Translations under genes and position numbers: made by a program | Notes under the pieces: model-generated | The model's database searches: none | What the model saw: only the letters and a program-made list of their open reading frames with translations | Told to the model about the DNA's origin: nothing | In this document: in pieces, positions 26,558-35,442 of the stretch | Numbering within the stretch: position 1 is the first letter of the stretch | Layout: the number at the start of each line of letters is the position of its first letter | Assembly (NCBI GenBank): GCA_005239465.1 | Contig: SPAW01000029.1 | Location: 62,001 to 126,000 of the forward strand | DNA from: Nitrospira sp. | Lineage (GTDB): Bacteria > Nitrospirota > Nitrospiria > Nitrospirales > Nitrospiraceae | DNA: 64,000 bases | Direction of reading: 5' to 3'

Positions 26558-27482
26558 ACACAGTAATCGCATCACCCTATCCGTATCAGTTGCCTCCGCG
26601 TGACTCGGGCGCTCGAGTGGCGTTGGTGGTCATCGACAGGCAGCGCGATATTATTGAGCCCGGCGGGTTTGGCGCGGTGCTCGGGAATCAGGTCGAACTC
26701 CTGCAAAAGATCGTACCAACCGTTGCCGGGTTGCTCAAAACATTCCGAGAGTTGCGGTTACCGGTTATTCACACCAGAGAAGGCCATCGCCCTGATCTGT
26801 CAGATTGCCCTCCGGCCAAAAGAAGCCGTGGGGACTCCGCTCTCCACATCGGAGATCCGGGTCCGATGGGACGTATCCTGGTGTTGGGAGAACCAGGGAA
26901 TGATTTTTGAAGGAGTTGCTTCCCAAACCGGGTGAACTCGTCATCGACAAGCCCGGCAAAGGGGCGTTTTACGCCACCAATCTGCACGAGCGTCTGCAGG
27001 CCCTATCGATCAGCCATTTGGTCTTCACGGGAGTGACCACCGAGGTATGCGTCCAAACCAGCATGAGAGAAGCCAACGACCGCGGATATGAATGTCCTTT
27101 GGTGGAGGATGGAACCGAAAGTTATTTTTCTGAATTTAAACAGACGACTCTCCGCATGATCCAATCGCAGGGAGGCATTGTTGGCTGGGTGACGACGGCG
27201 AGTCGTCTGATAGCCTCTCTCCGGCAAACCTACGGGCAGCTGCAACAGGTGCCGGAACATGGTTATCCTGTGCTCGGGAAAAAACCCACAGCAGAGGGAA
27301 CAGGGGTGTTGGGATGGGTTGGTCTCTTCGGAACGGCAGTTTGGACATTGCTACACTGCAGAAGCTCTACCATACGGGGACATTGCGTCCGACTGAGCTC
27401 GTGGAGGATGTCTACGAGCGGGTCGAGCATTGTCCCGTGCCGCATATCTGGATTTATCTCCTGCCCCTTGAAGCGGTTTTAG
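26554..27482 (+). pseudogene. Second isochorismatase-family cysteine hydrolase, interrupted by a one-base frameshift
   Basis: Two overlapping frames together encode a cysteine hydrolase. Frame 1 (26554-26910) gives [59 protein letters not shown] and stops at TGA 26908-26910. Frame 2 continues without loss: [58 protein letters not shown]. Asp, Lys and Cys of the triad are all present. One more T in the T5 run at 26904-26908 would join the frames as [14 protein letters not shown], matching [14 protein letters not shown] of the intact homologue. A -1 slip on TTT TTT is an alternative. Similarity ends near 27225; beyond it frame 2 runs on into atzF, giving a 169-base overlap. Candidates for function are triuret or another ureido amidase. 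Confidence 0.82.
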
Positions 27483-29164
27483 CCCAAGCTAAAGAGCTGG
27501 AAGCTCGCTGGAAGTCCGACAAGGCCCGAATGCCGCTCTATGGCATTCCCTACGCCATCAAGGACAATATTGATGCAGCGGGCCACCCCACGACGGCCGC
27601 CTGCCCGGAGTTTCGGTACGTGCCGACGGAGTCGGCTACTGTCGTGAAGCGGCTCAATTCGTCGGGCGCGCTGTTGATCGGCAAAACCAATTTGGACCAG
27701 TTTGCCACAGGATTGGTGGGAACTCGTTCCCCTTACGGTATCACTCCGAACCCCTTCGATTCCCGGTTTATTTCCGGCGGGTCCAGTTCCGGTCCTGCGG
27801 TCGCCGTTTCCACTGGACTGGTCAGTTTTTCTTTGGGGACCGATACGGCCGGTTCGGGCCGAGTCCCGGCCGGCTTCACCAATCTCGTCGGCCTCAAGCC
27901 GAGCAAAGGACTGCTCAGCACAAAGGGAGTCATTCCCGCCTGCCGCTCCTTGGATTGTGTCTCGATCTTTGCGCTCACATGCGCCGATGCGCTGACTGTC
28001 TTTGATGTATGTCGGGCGCCTGATCCGGCCGATCCATTTTCTCGCGAGAGGCCGGCCTATCTGCCGCAAAAACAGTATGCCGCGACCCGTCCATTCCGTT
28101 TTGGTGTGCCGTATCGCGAGCAGTTGGATTTTTTTGGCAATGATGAATATGCGGCGCTGTTCTCCTCGGCGGTGGAACGATTGGCAAAGTTGGGAGGGGA
28201 GAAACAAGAGATTGATTTCGGGCCGTTTCTCGCAACGGCCAAATTGCTGTATCACGGACCATGGGTAGCTGAACGGTTAGCGGCGATCAAGGACTTCATA
28301 GCTGAAAAGCCGAACGCTCTGCATCCTGTCACGAAACGCATCATCGAAGAAGGTGCGCGCTTTTCCGCCATAGACGCCTATGAAAGTTATTATCAACTCC
28401 GAATGTACCAACAAATAGTCAGAGCCCTGTGGCGAACCGTTGACGTATTGCTGCTTCCGACCACCGGCACCATCTATACGATCGCAGAAGTGGAAGCCGA
28501 CCCGGTGCAGTTGAACACGAACCTTGGCCATTACACCAACTTCGTCAATCTGTTGGATCTCTGTGCCTGGGCTGTTCCCAATGGGTTTCTCAAGAATGGC
28601 CTCCCGATGGGGATTACGCTGATGGCGCCCGCATTCCAGGATGAATATCTGGGGGGACTTGCTGCAGAGTTTCATCACCAGTCAAGCCGTGACATGGGGG
28701 CTACCGGATGGGCGTTGCCGCCCATCGTTCTCCCGGATGTCGAGTTGTCGAACAGCCCGGGCGGCGAACGCATGGAACTGGCCGTCCTGGGGTTGCATCT
28801 GACCGGACAGCCGCTCAACTTCCAACTCACCGAACTGGGAGCCCGATTACGGCGGACCTGCCGGACTGCACCGGAATACCGGTGTTACGTGATTACCGAC
28901 CCTCAGGGGGCGCGCAAACCGGGGGCAGTCTTCGTCACGGATGGCAGTGGCGCTGCACTTGAAGTGGAAGTCTGGGATATTCCTCTAGAAAATTTTGGCC
29001 GTTTTATAGTGCGGGTCCCGCCTCCGTTGGGAATAGGGTCGCTAAAACTCGATGATGGTAAGTTGGTCAAGGGATTCATCTGCGAGGGCTATGCGATCGA
29101 GGGAGCGGAAGAAATCACGGCTATGGGGGGCTGGCGGACCTATCTGGCTCGGCAGCCACGTTAG
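27314..29164 (+). CDS. atzF: Allophanate hydrolase
   Basis: A 616-residue two-domain enzyme splitting allophanate (N-carboxyurea) to ammonia and CO2. The amidase-signature domain (residues about 1-455) shows the Lys in [15 protein letters not shown], the Gly/Ser-rich [37 protein letters not shown] with the cis-Ser and nucleophile Ser, and [19 protein letters not shown], all typical of AtzF. The C-terminal domain (about 475-616; [29 protein letters not shown] and [29 protein letters not shown]) is the allophanate hydrolase C-terminal domain. No urea carboxylase or cyanuric acid hydrolase is seen, so allophanate here most likely comes from biuret. It is the last gene of the island and ends six bases before the truncated TPR gene. 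Confidence 0.93.
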   Translation: MGWSLRNGSLDIATLQKLYHTGTLRPTELVEDVYERVEHCPVPHIWIYLLPLEAVLAQAKELEARWKSDKARMPLYGIPYAIKDNIDAAGHPTTAACPEFRYVPTESATVVKRLNSSGALLIGKTNLDQFATGLVGTRSPYGITPNPFDSRFISGGSSSGPAVAVSTGLVSFSLGTDTAGSGRVPAGFTNLVGLKPSKGLLSTKGVIPACRSLDCVSIFALTCADALTVFDVCRAPDPADPFSRERPAYLPQKQYAATRPFRFGVPYREQLDFFGNDEYAALFSSAVERLAKLGGEKQEIDFGPFLATAKLLYHGPWVAERLAAIKDFIAEKPNALHPVTKRIIEEGARFSAIDAYESYYQLRMYQQIVRALWRTVDVLLLPTTGTIYTIAEVEADPVQLNTNLGHYTNFVNLLDLCAWAVPNGFLKNGLPMGITLMAPAFQDEYLGGLAAEFHHQSSRDMGATGWALPPIVLPDVELSNSPGGERMELAVLGLHLTGQPLNFQLTELGARLRRTCRTAPEYRCYVITDPQGARKPGAVFVTDGSGAALEVEVWDIPLENFGRFIVRVPPPLGIGSLKLDDGKLVKGFICEGYAIEGAEEITAMGGWRTYLARQPR

Positions 29165-29170
29165 GGCCTA

Positions 29171-29524
29171 TTAAACATGAACATGTGCGATTTCTCGTGC
29201 GATCTCCAGCTTGATCGCATACGCGAAGGCTGCTGCCTCTTCTACCGGCTTCCTGTTCTTGAACAGAATCATACCTAACAGGTGGTGTGACTGGGCAGAT
29301 GAGGGATTCAGCTGGATGGCTTTCTTCGCCGAGTCCTCAGCCGCCTTGAGCTCTCCCTGGCGAAACAGAGCCGCACCCTGGTCGAGATGATGCTGGGCTG
29401 TTTCAATCTGAGCGGCAGACGCGAAACGGGGTGAGTGAGCAGGCGGGAGACCTACGAACACACAGCATAGGATGATAATCTCCAGACATCGGCAGCAAGT
29501 CAACCAATTCATCCTTCTTCCCAA
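29171..29524 (-). pseudogene. Truncated copy of the TPR-repeat protein gene
   Basis: A 117-residue product with a signal-like start and two TPR-like units: AQHHLDQGAALFRQGELKAAEDSAKKAIQLNPSSAQSHHLLGMILFKNRKPVEEAAAFAYAIKL. This follows the first part of the 363-residue TPR protein at 13746-14837 (SHHLDRGEALLRQGHLKETADAAREAMELNPSSSEGHYFPGRILL). The remaining repeats are missing and the last dozen residues (EIAREIAHVHV) are unrelated. Its stop lies just beyond the atzF stop, so the gene looks cut at the island junction. It could still be expressed as a short protein. Confidence 0.65.
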
Positions 29525-29731
29525 GAATAGCTCTTAAGTGGACTATAAGCGTCGGGAGACGACAACATCAATGCGGGATGGTCGGCCTTTGAACAAAGCT
29601 GTGGTCCGGCGCGCCTCCATGAAGGAGTCGCGCCGGACTCGATCGAGGCGAGATCGCTTTTTCTTGATCAATACCAGCTGGTTGCCGGCAACTTTGGGAT
29701 AGTCGTACTCCTCAATCCTGGACTGGTCAAC

Positions 29732-30841
29732 CTATGGCGGCTTGATCAGCTGAAATGATCTGGTAACCCCCATAATGAAACTCGTGCCTTGGGCAAGATT
29801 GTTGTTGGCGTCGCGGGCGATCGGGATCTGCGAATAAAAGTACACAGATGTTGCTTCCGTCAAAGGAGACGTAATGAGATCTCCTAGGTTCACTTGGAAA
29901 CCTGGGGAATAGGCAAAGTAAGTGGACCCAGTGTTGGGTACCCGACGGTTCATAACCGTGGGATCGATGACGACCGGGTCCGCACCGGCAAAGGGCGCAG
30001 CGGATTGTTCCAGGTTCGCCCGCACATTATCATGTATGAGGTAGCGAAAATTGAATTGGTTCGTCACGACTAACCAGGGCACAGTCACAACGTTGAACCC
30101 GAAGTTAAACAGAAATTCGTCGCCGAACTGATAGCCATCGTCGTTACGGAACGTGTGCCGATAGCTCCCGAATGAAAATTGATTCAACCGGTGGGGAATC
30201 AGTTCATAGGTCTGGTAGATCGATCCGATCAGGCCCACGTGCCCCCGTCCCAGTTGGCCTGAGGATTCGAGAACATTGCCGAGGCTGTCTCTGGCATCTG
30301 TGTCGCCGGTCGGCACATCCATCCCGAAACCCAAGACCAGCATGTTTCGCAGCGTCGGCAATACGTTGTACTTTCCTGTGATGCGAATGTCCCCAAAGCC
30401 ATTGTCGGAAAAGTTCGAATTTTCCCCGAATTCGGTTGGGGACTCGCCGATCTCATCGATGTGCCGATGCTTGCGCTTCAAATAGGGCACGGTCAACTGG
30501 ACGGCAAATCGATCGGTAACACCATAGTTCAAGTCCAGGGTGTAGGTTTGCGTGATGGTCCTGACTTCCTTGTGATGATCGAGTATCAAACGTTGGCTCG
30601 CCTGATCGGCCGCGGGAATGATGCCGTTCGTGCCGCCGAGCAATCGCATGGGGGTGTAGTTGTACGTGCCATTGACCGTCAACACACCTTTTTGCGGAAC
30701 TTGTTGCTGGGATCCGATCACCACGAAACAAGTGACCGCCCCGCAGGAAGCGCGAGTGAGAGTCGGCACGACGAGACTACCGAGAAGCATGAGTGCGCTG
30801 AGACCGGCCAGGCCTGCGCGTGATGTGAGACACTTCGACAT
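29732..30841 (-). CDS. Outer-membrane beta-barrel protein of unknown function
   Basis: A 369-residue exported protein: signal peptide (LAGLSALMLLGSLVVPTLTRAS), an N-terminal Cys pair in SCGAVTCFVVIGS, then alternating beta strands such as TQTYTLDLNYGVTDRFAVQLTVPYLKRKHRH, GFGDIRITGKYNVLPTLRNMLVLGFGMDVPTGDTDARD and QINFRYL-like strands, ending in an aromatic-rich SFQLIKPP. The pattern matches the transporter/MetA-pathway-type porin superfamily found widely in Nitrospirota. Substrate unknown. It lies downstream of the small His/Cys and TlpA-like genes on the same strand and may be co-transcribed, although a hairpin stands between. Confidence 0.75.
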   Translation of the reverse strand: MSKCLTSRAGLAGLSALMLLGSLVVPTLTRASCGAVTCFVVIGSQQQVPQKGVLTVNGTYNYTPMRLLGGTNGIIPAADQASQRLILDHHKEVRTITQTYTLDLNYGVTDRFAVQLTVPYLKRKHRHIDEIGESPTEFGENSNFSDNGFGDIRITGKYNVLPTLRNMLVLGFGMDVPTGDTDARDSLGNVLESSGQLGRGHVGLIGSIYQTYELIPHRLNQFSFGSYRHTFRNDDGYQFGDEFLFNFGFNVVTVPWLVVTNQFNFRYLIHDNVRANLEQSAAPFAGADPVVIDPTVMNRRVPNTGSTYFAYSPGFQVNLGDLITSPLTEATSVYFYSQIPIARDANNNLAQGTSFIMGVTRSFQLIKPP

Positions 30842-30878
30842 GGAACGCCTCCTCCAAGAATGATGAAAGATGAATCCA

Positions 30879-30907
30879 CTGTGATGGAGGCTTCGCCTCC
30901 TTCACAG
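30879..30907. terminator. Strong hairpin upstream of the beta-barrel gene
   Basis: CTGTGATGGAGGC, loop TTC, GCCTCCTTCACAG: a 13-base stem with one T-T mismatch and a three-base loop. No T-run follows on either strand, so it may be an RNA processing or attenuation site between the small-protein/TlpA genes and the beta-barrel gene rather than a classic terminator. Confidence 0.5.
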
Positions 30908-30970
30908 GCCAAGCGCGATTCAGCTCTGTTCAGCCGAACCGCCGATAGGCTCAAACCAGGTGTCTTTCAA

Positions 30971-31285
30971 TCAACAAGATGATTTACCGGAGGGAGGACC
31001 ACGAGAAGCAGACGGCAAGAAAACGGATGAGCCAGTGACTTGATAGTTACTTTCGATCGCTTGTGAGCAGGTCGTAGGGGTCGACAACGACGGGGCGACG
31101 ACGCCTTCCGCCGTGTGACCGGCCGCGCAGAACCATGAACAGAGCGCGGTGGCATGAGTCGCCGCGTTGTGATGCGCATGTGGCGCTGCGTGAGCTGCAA
31201 GTTGGGGATAGACCAGCCCGCTGAGGAGGACGAGCCAGCCAGCGAGCGTCCCAATCGCAACCTGTCTGCAAAGGTGAGCCATCAT
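30971..31285 (-). CDS. Small secreted His/Cys protein, family B (first copy)
   Basis: A 104-residue exported protein of unknown family. A signal peptide (VAIGTLAGWLVLLSGLVYPQLAAHA) is followed by APHAHHNAATHATALCSWFCAAGHTAEG and a Ser/Thr-rich tail. The product of 31941-32252 shares HH-AATH, CSW-CAAG and a similar length. The H-x-H-H...H...C-x-x-x-C layout suggests binding of a metal or heme-like ligand in the periplasm, but this is inference. The two copies bracket a TlpA-like thioredoxin, which suggests that its CKPC site keeps the cysteines reduced or loads the metal. Confidence 0.65.
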   Translation of the reverse strand: MMAHLCRQVAIGTLAGWLVLLSGLVYPQLAAHAAPHAHHNAATHATALCSWFCAAGHTAEGVVAPSLSTPTTCSQAIESNYQVTGSSVFLPSASRGPPSGKSSC

Positions 31286-31318
31286 GCGCTACCGAAGTGC
31301 GGCGGAGGTGATCGGTTC

Positions 31319-31846
31319 CTATCTTTGAATTCGAGCCACCACGTCGTCGATCTTCTGTTCGGTGAGGAGGCCTCCCTTGATGTATTCCTGCACGCGCCCC
31401 TGTCGATCGATGAAGACACTCACCGGCAATCCGAATACCCCGAACTGATTCGCTACTTTGTTGTCGCGATCCATCAAGACCGGGAAGGTGTGGCCGTACT
31501 GTTTGATGTGCTCGCGCACCTTGGCATCGTCTTCGAGTTCGTTGATCGCCAACACGACGAACCCTTTGTCTCGCAGCCTGTCATAGCTGGCCTGCATCGC
31601 CGGCATTTCCGTCGTGCAGGGCTTGCACCAGGTCGCCCAGAAATTCAGCAGCACGATCTTGCCGCGATACTGGCTGAGGCTCTGCTGTTTACCATCGAGA
31701 TCGGCAAGATGAAAGTCCTCCGCCGGCATGCCGACTGCCGGCAAGCGCGACCCCATGCTCCAGGATTGGGACAACCCCACTACTCCGGCAAGCCATAACG
31801 CCATGCTGAACGCGACGATGTATCGGTTGGATCTAGTGCTGATCAT
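31319..31846 (-). CDS. TlpA-like periplasmic thiol-disulfide oxidoreductase
   Basis: A 175-residue membrane-anchored or secreted thioredoxin-fold protein. An N-terminal helix (YIVAFSMALWLAGVVGLSQSW) precedes the TlpA/ResA/AhpC-TSA fold: GMPAEDFHLADLDGKQQSLSQYRGKIVLLNFWATWCKPCTTEMPAMQASY, with CKPC near residue 75, and the cis-Pro region GVFGLPVSVFIDRQGR. TlpA-type proteins reduce cysteines for cytochrome c or CuA/copper-protein maturation. The flanking CxxxC small proteins are plausible partners. Confidence 0.9.
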   Translation of the reverse strand: MISTRSNRYIVAFSMALWLAGVVGLSQSWSMGSRLPAVGMPAEDFHLADLDGKQQSLSQYRGKIVLLNFWATWCKPCTTEMPAMQASYDRLRDKGFVVLAINELEDDAKVREHIKQYGHTFPVLMDRDNKVANQFGVFGLPVSVFIDRQGRVQEYIKGGLLTEQKIDDVVARIQR

Positions 31847-31940
31847 GATTGGACTCCTTAGGTTCCAGCTTTCTGCACCGTTGGCAGAACGTCACCAGCT
31901 CACTGACATTGCGACAGAAATGGTATGAAGAACGACGTGG

Positions 31941-32252
31941 CTAGGAGGCAGAGACAGGTGGAGCCCTGATAGTCCGCAGAGAAGGGAGCGCGTCATGGAG
32001 GTACTGCACAGACGCCTGCTGAAAGGTGGCAAGCACTTCCGACGTATGGGCCAATGGGACGACCGACGCGTCGTGTGTTTGGCCGGCCGCACACATCCAC
32101 GAACAGAAGGTTGAGCCGTGAGTCGCCGCTTGGTGATGGCTATGTTGGCTTTCGTGGAGGACGGATTGAACCGCGGCGACACCGCTGATCCCCACTACAC
32201 AGAGGACCAACAGAATCGCGACAATGGGGCGGAGACGATGCATAATATTCAT
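31941..32252 (-). CDS. Small secreted His/Cys protein, family B (second copy)
   Basis: A 103-residue exported protein with a signal peptide (MHRLRPIVAILLVLCVVGISGVAA) then SQHSHHQAATHGSTFCSWMCAAGQTHDASVV. It is a paralogue of the 30971-31285 product through HHQAATH and CSWMCAAG. The frame extends upstream to 32303 but ATG 32252 or 32243 places the signal peptide at the N-terminus. It lies 94 bases upstream of the TlpA-like gene on the same strand. Confidence 0.62.
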   Translation of the reverse strand: MNIMHRLRPIVAILLVLCVVGISGVAAVQSVLHESQHSHHQAATHGSTFCSWMCAAGQTHDASVVPLAHTSEVLATFQQASVQYLHDALPSLRTIRAPPVSAS

Positions 32253-32439
32253 CGAACCACGATATCTAAAAATATGATAGACGCTAGACGCTAAAAGAGT
32301 CAAGATGGACCAAGCAACGTGCCATCTTAGTCTTCCTGATAGGATTCGGAAAAAGTTTGCTGTATACTGCGCCGGTAGATCTGCGTGGTAGATAGACCTC
32401 TCCCGCGTTGTTTACCCTTGCGATTACGATACGTCGTCT

Positions 32440-35160
32440 ATGTTGACTCAACTCCTGAATCTCGTCTTCGGCAGCAAGAACGACCGTGAGATCAGGGCAC
32501 TCCGCCCGATTGTGGAGCGGATCAATAGCCTGGAATCCGGTCTGACTCCGCTCTCCGATCACGCCCTCGCGGACAAGACCCAGGAGTTCAAGAAGCGCCT
32601 GGAGGCCGGGGAAACCCTGGACAACATCCTGCCGGAAGCTTTCGCCGTCTGCCGGGAGATGTCCCGCCGCAAGCTCAACATGAGGCACTTCGATGTGCAG
32701 CTCATCGGCGGCATGATCCTGCACAAGGGTCGCATTTCGGAGATGAAAACCGGCGAAGGGAAAACCCTGGTCGCGACGCTGTCGATCTATTTGAATGCCC
32801 TCGAAAGCAAGGGTGCCCATCTCGTCACCGTGAACGATTACCTCGCCAAGCGCGACGCGCAATGGATGGGCCAGCTCTACCATGCTCTTGGCTTATCCAC
32901 CGGCGTCATTCAGCACGACGCCTCATTCATCTTCGATCCGACCTACGATGCCTCCGATAAGCGGCTGCAACACCTCCGCCCCTGCACCAGGCCTGAGGCC
33001 TATCGCGCCGACATTACTTACGGCACGAACAACGAGTATGGGTTCGACTATCTCCGCGATAACCTGGTGGTCACCGATTTGAATCAATGCGTCCAACGCG
33101 ATTTGAATTTCGCCATCGTGGACGAAGTTGACAGCATCCTCATCGACGAAGCCCGCACGCCGTTGATTATTTCCGGCCCGACGGATCAGACGACGGATCT
33201 CTACTACCGGATCAACGCGATCATTCCGCAACTCAAGCTGGAGCAGGACTATACGATCGAAGAAAAAACCAAGACGGCCTCGCTCACGGAAGACGGGAAC
33301 GTGCGGGTTGAAAAATTGCTCGGCGTCGATAACCTGTACGACCCGGCTAACATGGATCTCGTCCACCACGTGGTGAAGGCGCTGCAAGCCTACGCGCTCT
33401 ACAAACGCGACGTAGACTACGTCGTGAAGGACGGCGAAGTCATCATCGTGGACGAATTTACCGGCCGACTGATGCCGGGCCGACGTTGGAGCGACGGACT
33501 GCACCAGGCTGTCGAAGCCAAAGAAGGCGTGAAGATCGCCAACGAGAATCAGACGCTTGCGTCGGTCACCTTCCAGAATTATTTTCGTATGTACACGAAA
33601 CTCGGCGGCATGACCGGCACCGCGGACACCGAAGCCGCGGAGTTCGCCAAGATCTATAACCTCGACGTCAACGTGGTGCCGACGAACCGCAAGATGATCC
33701 GGCTCGACTATGCCGATGTGGTCTATCGGACGGAGAAGGAAAAGTTCGCGGCCATCGTCGAAGAGATCAAGGAATGTCATGAGCGCGGACAGCCGGTGCT
33801 CGTCGGCACCATTTCGATCGAAAAATCCGAGAAGATCGCCGGCCTATTGAGCCGCAACGGCGTGAAGCACAACGTCCTCAACGCCAAGCAGCATGAGCGA
33901 GAAGCCGAGATCGTCGCCCAGGCCGGACGCAAAGGCGCCGTGACGATCGCCACAAATATGGCAGGTCGCGGTACCGACATTCTGTTGGGCGGCAATCCCG
34001 ACTTCATGTACAAGCAGGTGCTCTATCGAGAAGAGAATCTGCCGGACGCCCGCAAACTCGAAATATTCGAAGAGATCCGAGCCGATTGCGACAAGAACAA
34101 GCAGGAAGTCTTGACCCTGGGCGGGCTTCATATCCTGGGCACCGAACGGCACGAGAGCCGCCGGATCGACAACCAGCTTCGTGGCCGCTCCGGTCGCCAG
34201 GGCGATCCGGGCACGTCGAGATTCTACCTGTCGCTTGAAGACGATCTGATGCGGATCTTCGCCTCCGAAAGGGTGTCGCAACTGATGCTCAAGCTCGGCA
34301 TGGAAGAAGGCGTCCCCATCGAACATGGCATGGTCACACGCGCGATCGCGAACGCGCAGAAGAAGGTCGAAGCGCATAATTTTGAAATCCGCAAACAGCT
34401 GCTCGAATACGACGACGTCATGAACAAGCAGCGCGAAGTGATCTATCGACACCGCCGGGCGGTACTCAGCGAAGACAACCTCAGGGGCGACCTCCACGAC
34501 ATGATGGCGGGCTTGGTGGAATCATCTCTGAATATCTACTGCCCGGCTGAACAATACCAGGAAGAATGGGACATGAAAGGTCTGGTTGAAATGATGCAGG
34601 GCCAGTTCGGCCTCGACATCATCCAGGGCAAACACGATGGTGGAGAATCGCTCCGAGACATGGGGCGCGACGCGCTGCTGGAGGATCTTCGGACCCACGT
34701 TCGCGACGCTTATGCGCGGAAAGAACAGGAAATGGGATCGGACTTGATGCGCTTCCTGGAGAAGACCTTCATGCTCCAGGTCATCGATCATCATTGGAAA
34801 GATCACCTGCTCGGCATGGATCATCTGCGCGACGGGATCGGTCTCCGCGGGTACGGTCAAAAAGATCCGTTGATCGAGTATAAACGCGAAGGCTACGATC
34901 TGTTCGCCGGCATGATGGAACGGATCAAATCCGACACGATCGATCGGCTGGTCCACGTGCAAGCCGTACGCAATGAAAGGGAGCAGATGGTCCCGCCTCT
35001 TCAACCCATCATCTCGCGCCCACAACCCAAGCTCACCTTGAACCGCGGCGAAGAACCGGTCGCCGCTCAGACCGTGCACCGTGCCGACGACAAGGTTGGC
35101 CGCAACGCCCCCTGCCCCTGCGGCAGTGGGAAGAAATACAAAAAGTGCCACGGGGCATAA
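32440..35160 (+). CDS. secA: Preprotein translocase ATPase SecA
   Basis: A 906-residue motor that drives proteins through SecYEG. The N-terminal start [29 protein letters not shown], Walker A in [15 protein letters not shown] near residue 105, [20 protein letters not shown] near 210, [14 protein letters not shown] near 505, and [21 protein letters not shown] near 570 are all diagnostic. The C-terminus ends in the zinc-binding SEC-C motif [14 protein letters not shown], which binds SecB or ribosomes. A TATACT -10-like box lies at 32363-32368. The gene is a reliable housekeeping anchor and marks the change to plus-strand order. A half array of 7-base repeats lies downstream at 35256-35286. Confidence 0.97.
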   Translation: MLTQLLNLVFGSKNDREIRALRPIVERINSLESGLTPLSDHALADKTQEFKKRLEAGETLDNILPEAFAVCREMSRRKLNMRHFDVQLIGGMILHKGRISEMKTGEGKTLVATLSIYLNALESKGAHLVTVNDYLAKRDAQWMGQLYHALGLSTGVIQHDASFIFDPTYDASDKRLQHLRPCTRPEAYRADITYGTNNEYGFDYLRDNLVVTDLNQCVQRDLNFAIVDEVDSILIDEARTPLIISGPTDQTTDLYYRINAIIPQLKLEQDYTIEEKTKTASLTEDGNVRVEKLLGVDNLYDPANMDLVHHVVKALQAYALYKRDVDYVVKDGEVIIVDEFTGRLMPGRRWSDGLHQAVEAKEGVKIANENQTLASVTFQNYFRMYTKLGGMTGTADTEAAEFAKIYNLDVNVVPTNRKMIRLDYADVVYRTEKEKFAAIVEEIKECHERGQPVLVGTISIEKSEKIAGLLSRNGVKHNVLNAKQHEREAEIVAQAGRKGAVTIATNMAGRGTDILLGGNPDFMYKQVLYREENLPDARKLEIFEEIRADCDKNKQEVLTLGGLHILGTERHESRRIDNQLRGRSGRQGDPGTSRFYLSLEDDLMRIFASERVSQLMLKLGMEEGVPIEHGMVTRAIANAQKKVEAHNFEIRKQLLEYDDVMNKQREVIYRHRRAVLSEDNLRGDLHDMMAGLVESSLNIYCPAEQYQEEWDMKGLVEMMQGQFGLDIIQGKHDGGESLRDMGRDALLEDLRTHVRDAYARKEQEMGSDLMRFLEKTFMLQVIDHHWKDHLLGMDHLRDGIGLRGYGQKDPLIEYKREGYDLFAGMMERIKSDTIDRLVHVQAVRNEREQMVPPLQPIISRPQPKLTLNRGEEPVAAQTVHRADDKVGRNAPCPCGSGKKYKKCHGA

Positions 35161-35442
35161 TTCACCCTCTCATCTATAGTCGCGACATACCGTTCACCCG
35201 ATTTCCGTGATGTTATCGTAAGCTTCCCCATCTAGGAGACAGTTTCAAAAGAGAACTTCTGACTTCTGACGTTGCACATCTGACCAACGGCTATTCCTTC
35301 TGATTTCACCTTGACTTAGCGCGCCTCTCGACGCTACTCTACGCCACTTTTGGCCCCTATATTATTAGAGATGGGTGGAATGTGCCCATCAGCTATGGGT
35401 GTCACATGTTGTATGTTGTCGATGGGATAAGAGGAGCTGCTT
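35161..35442. other. Intergenic region between secA and midA with a half array of 7-base repeats
   Basis: No gene found in 282 bases. The stretch ACTTCTGACTTCTGACGTTG followed by ACATCTGACC near 35256-35286 is a run of about four degenerate heptamers (ACTTCTG, ACTTCTG, ACGTTGC, ACATCTG) with no obvious inverted partner. The rest shows nothing recognisable until GAGGAG at 35431-35436, the ribosome site of midA. Confidence 0.5.

Noticed and set aside
15084-29164. Island considered as a prophage or transposon
   Set aside because: No integrase, transposase, phage structural gene, tRNA attachment site or perfect terminal repeat was found; only the diverged TPR copies mark the borders.
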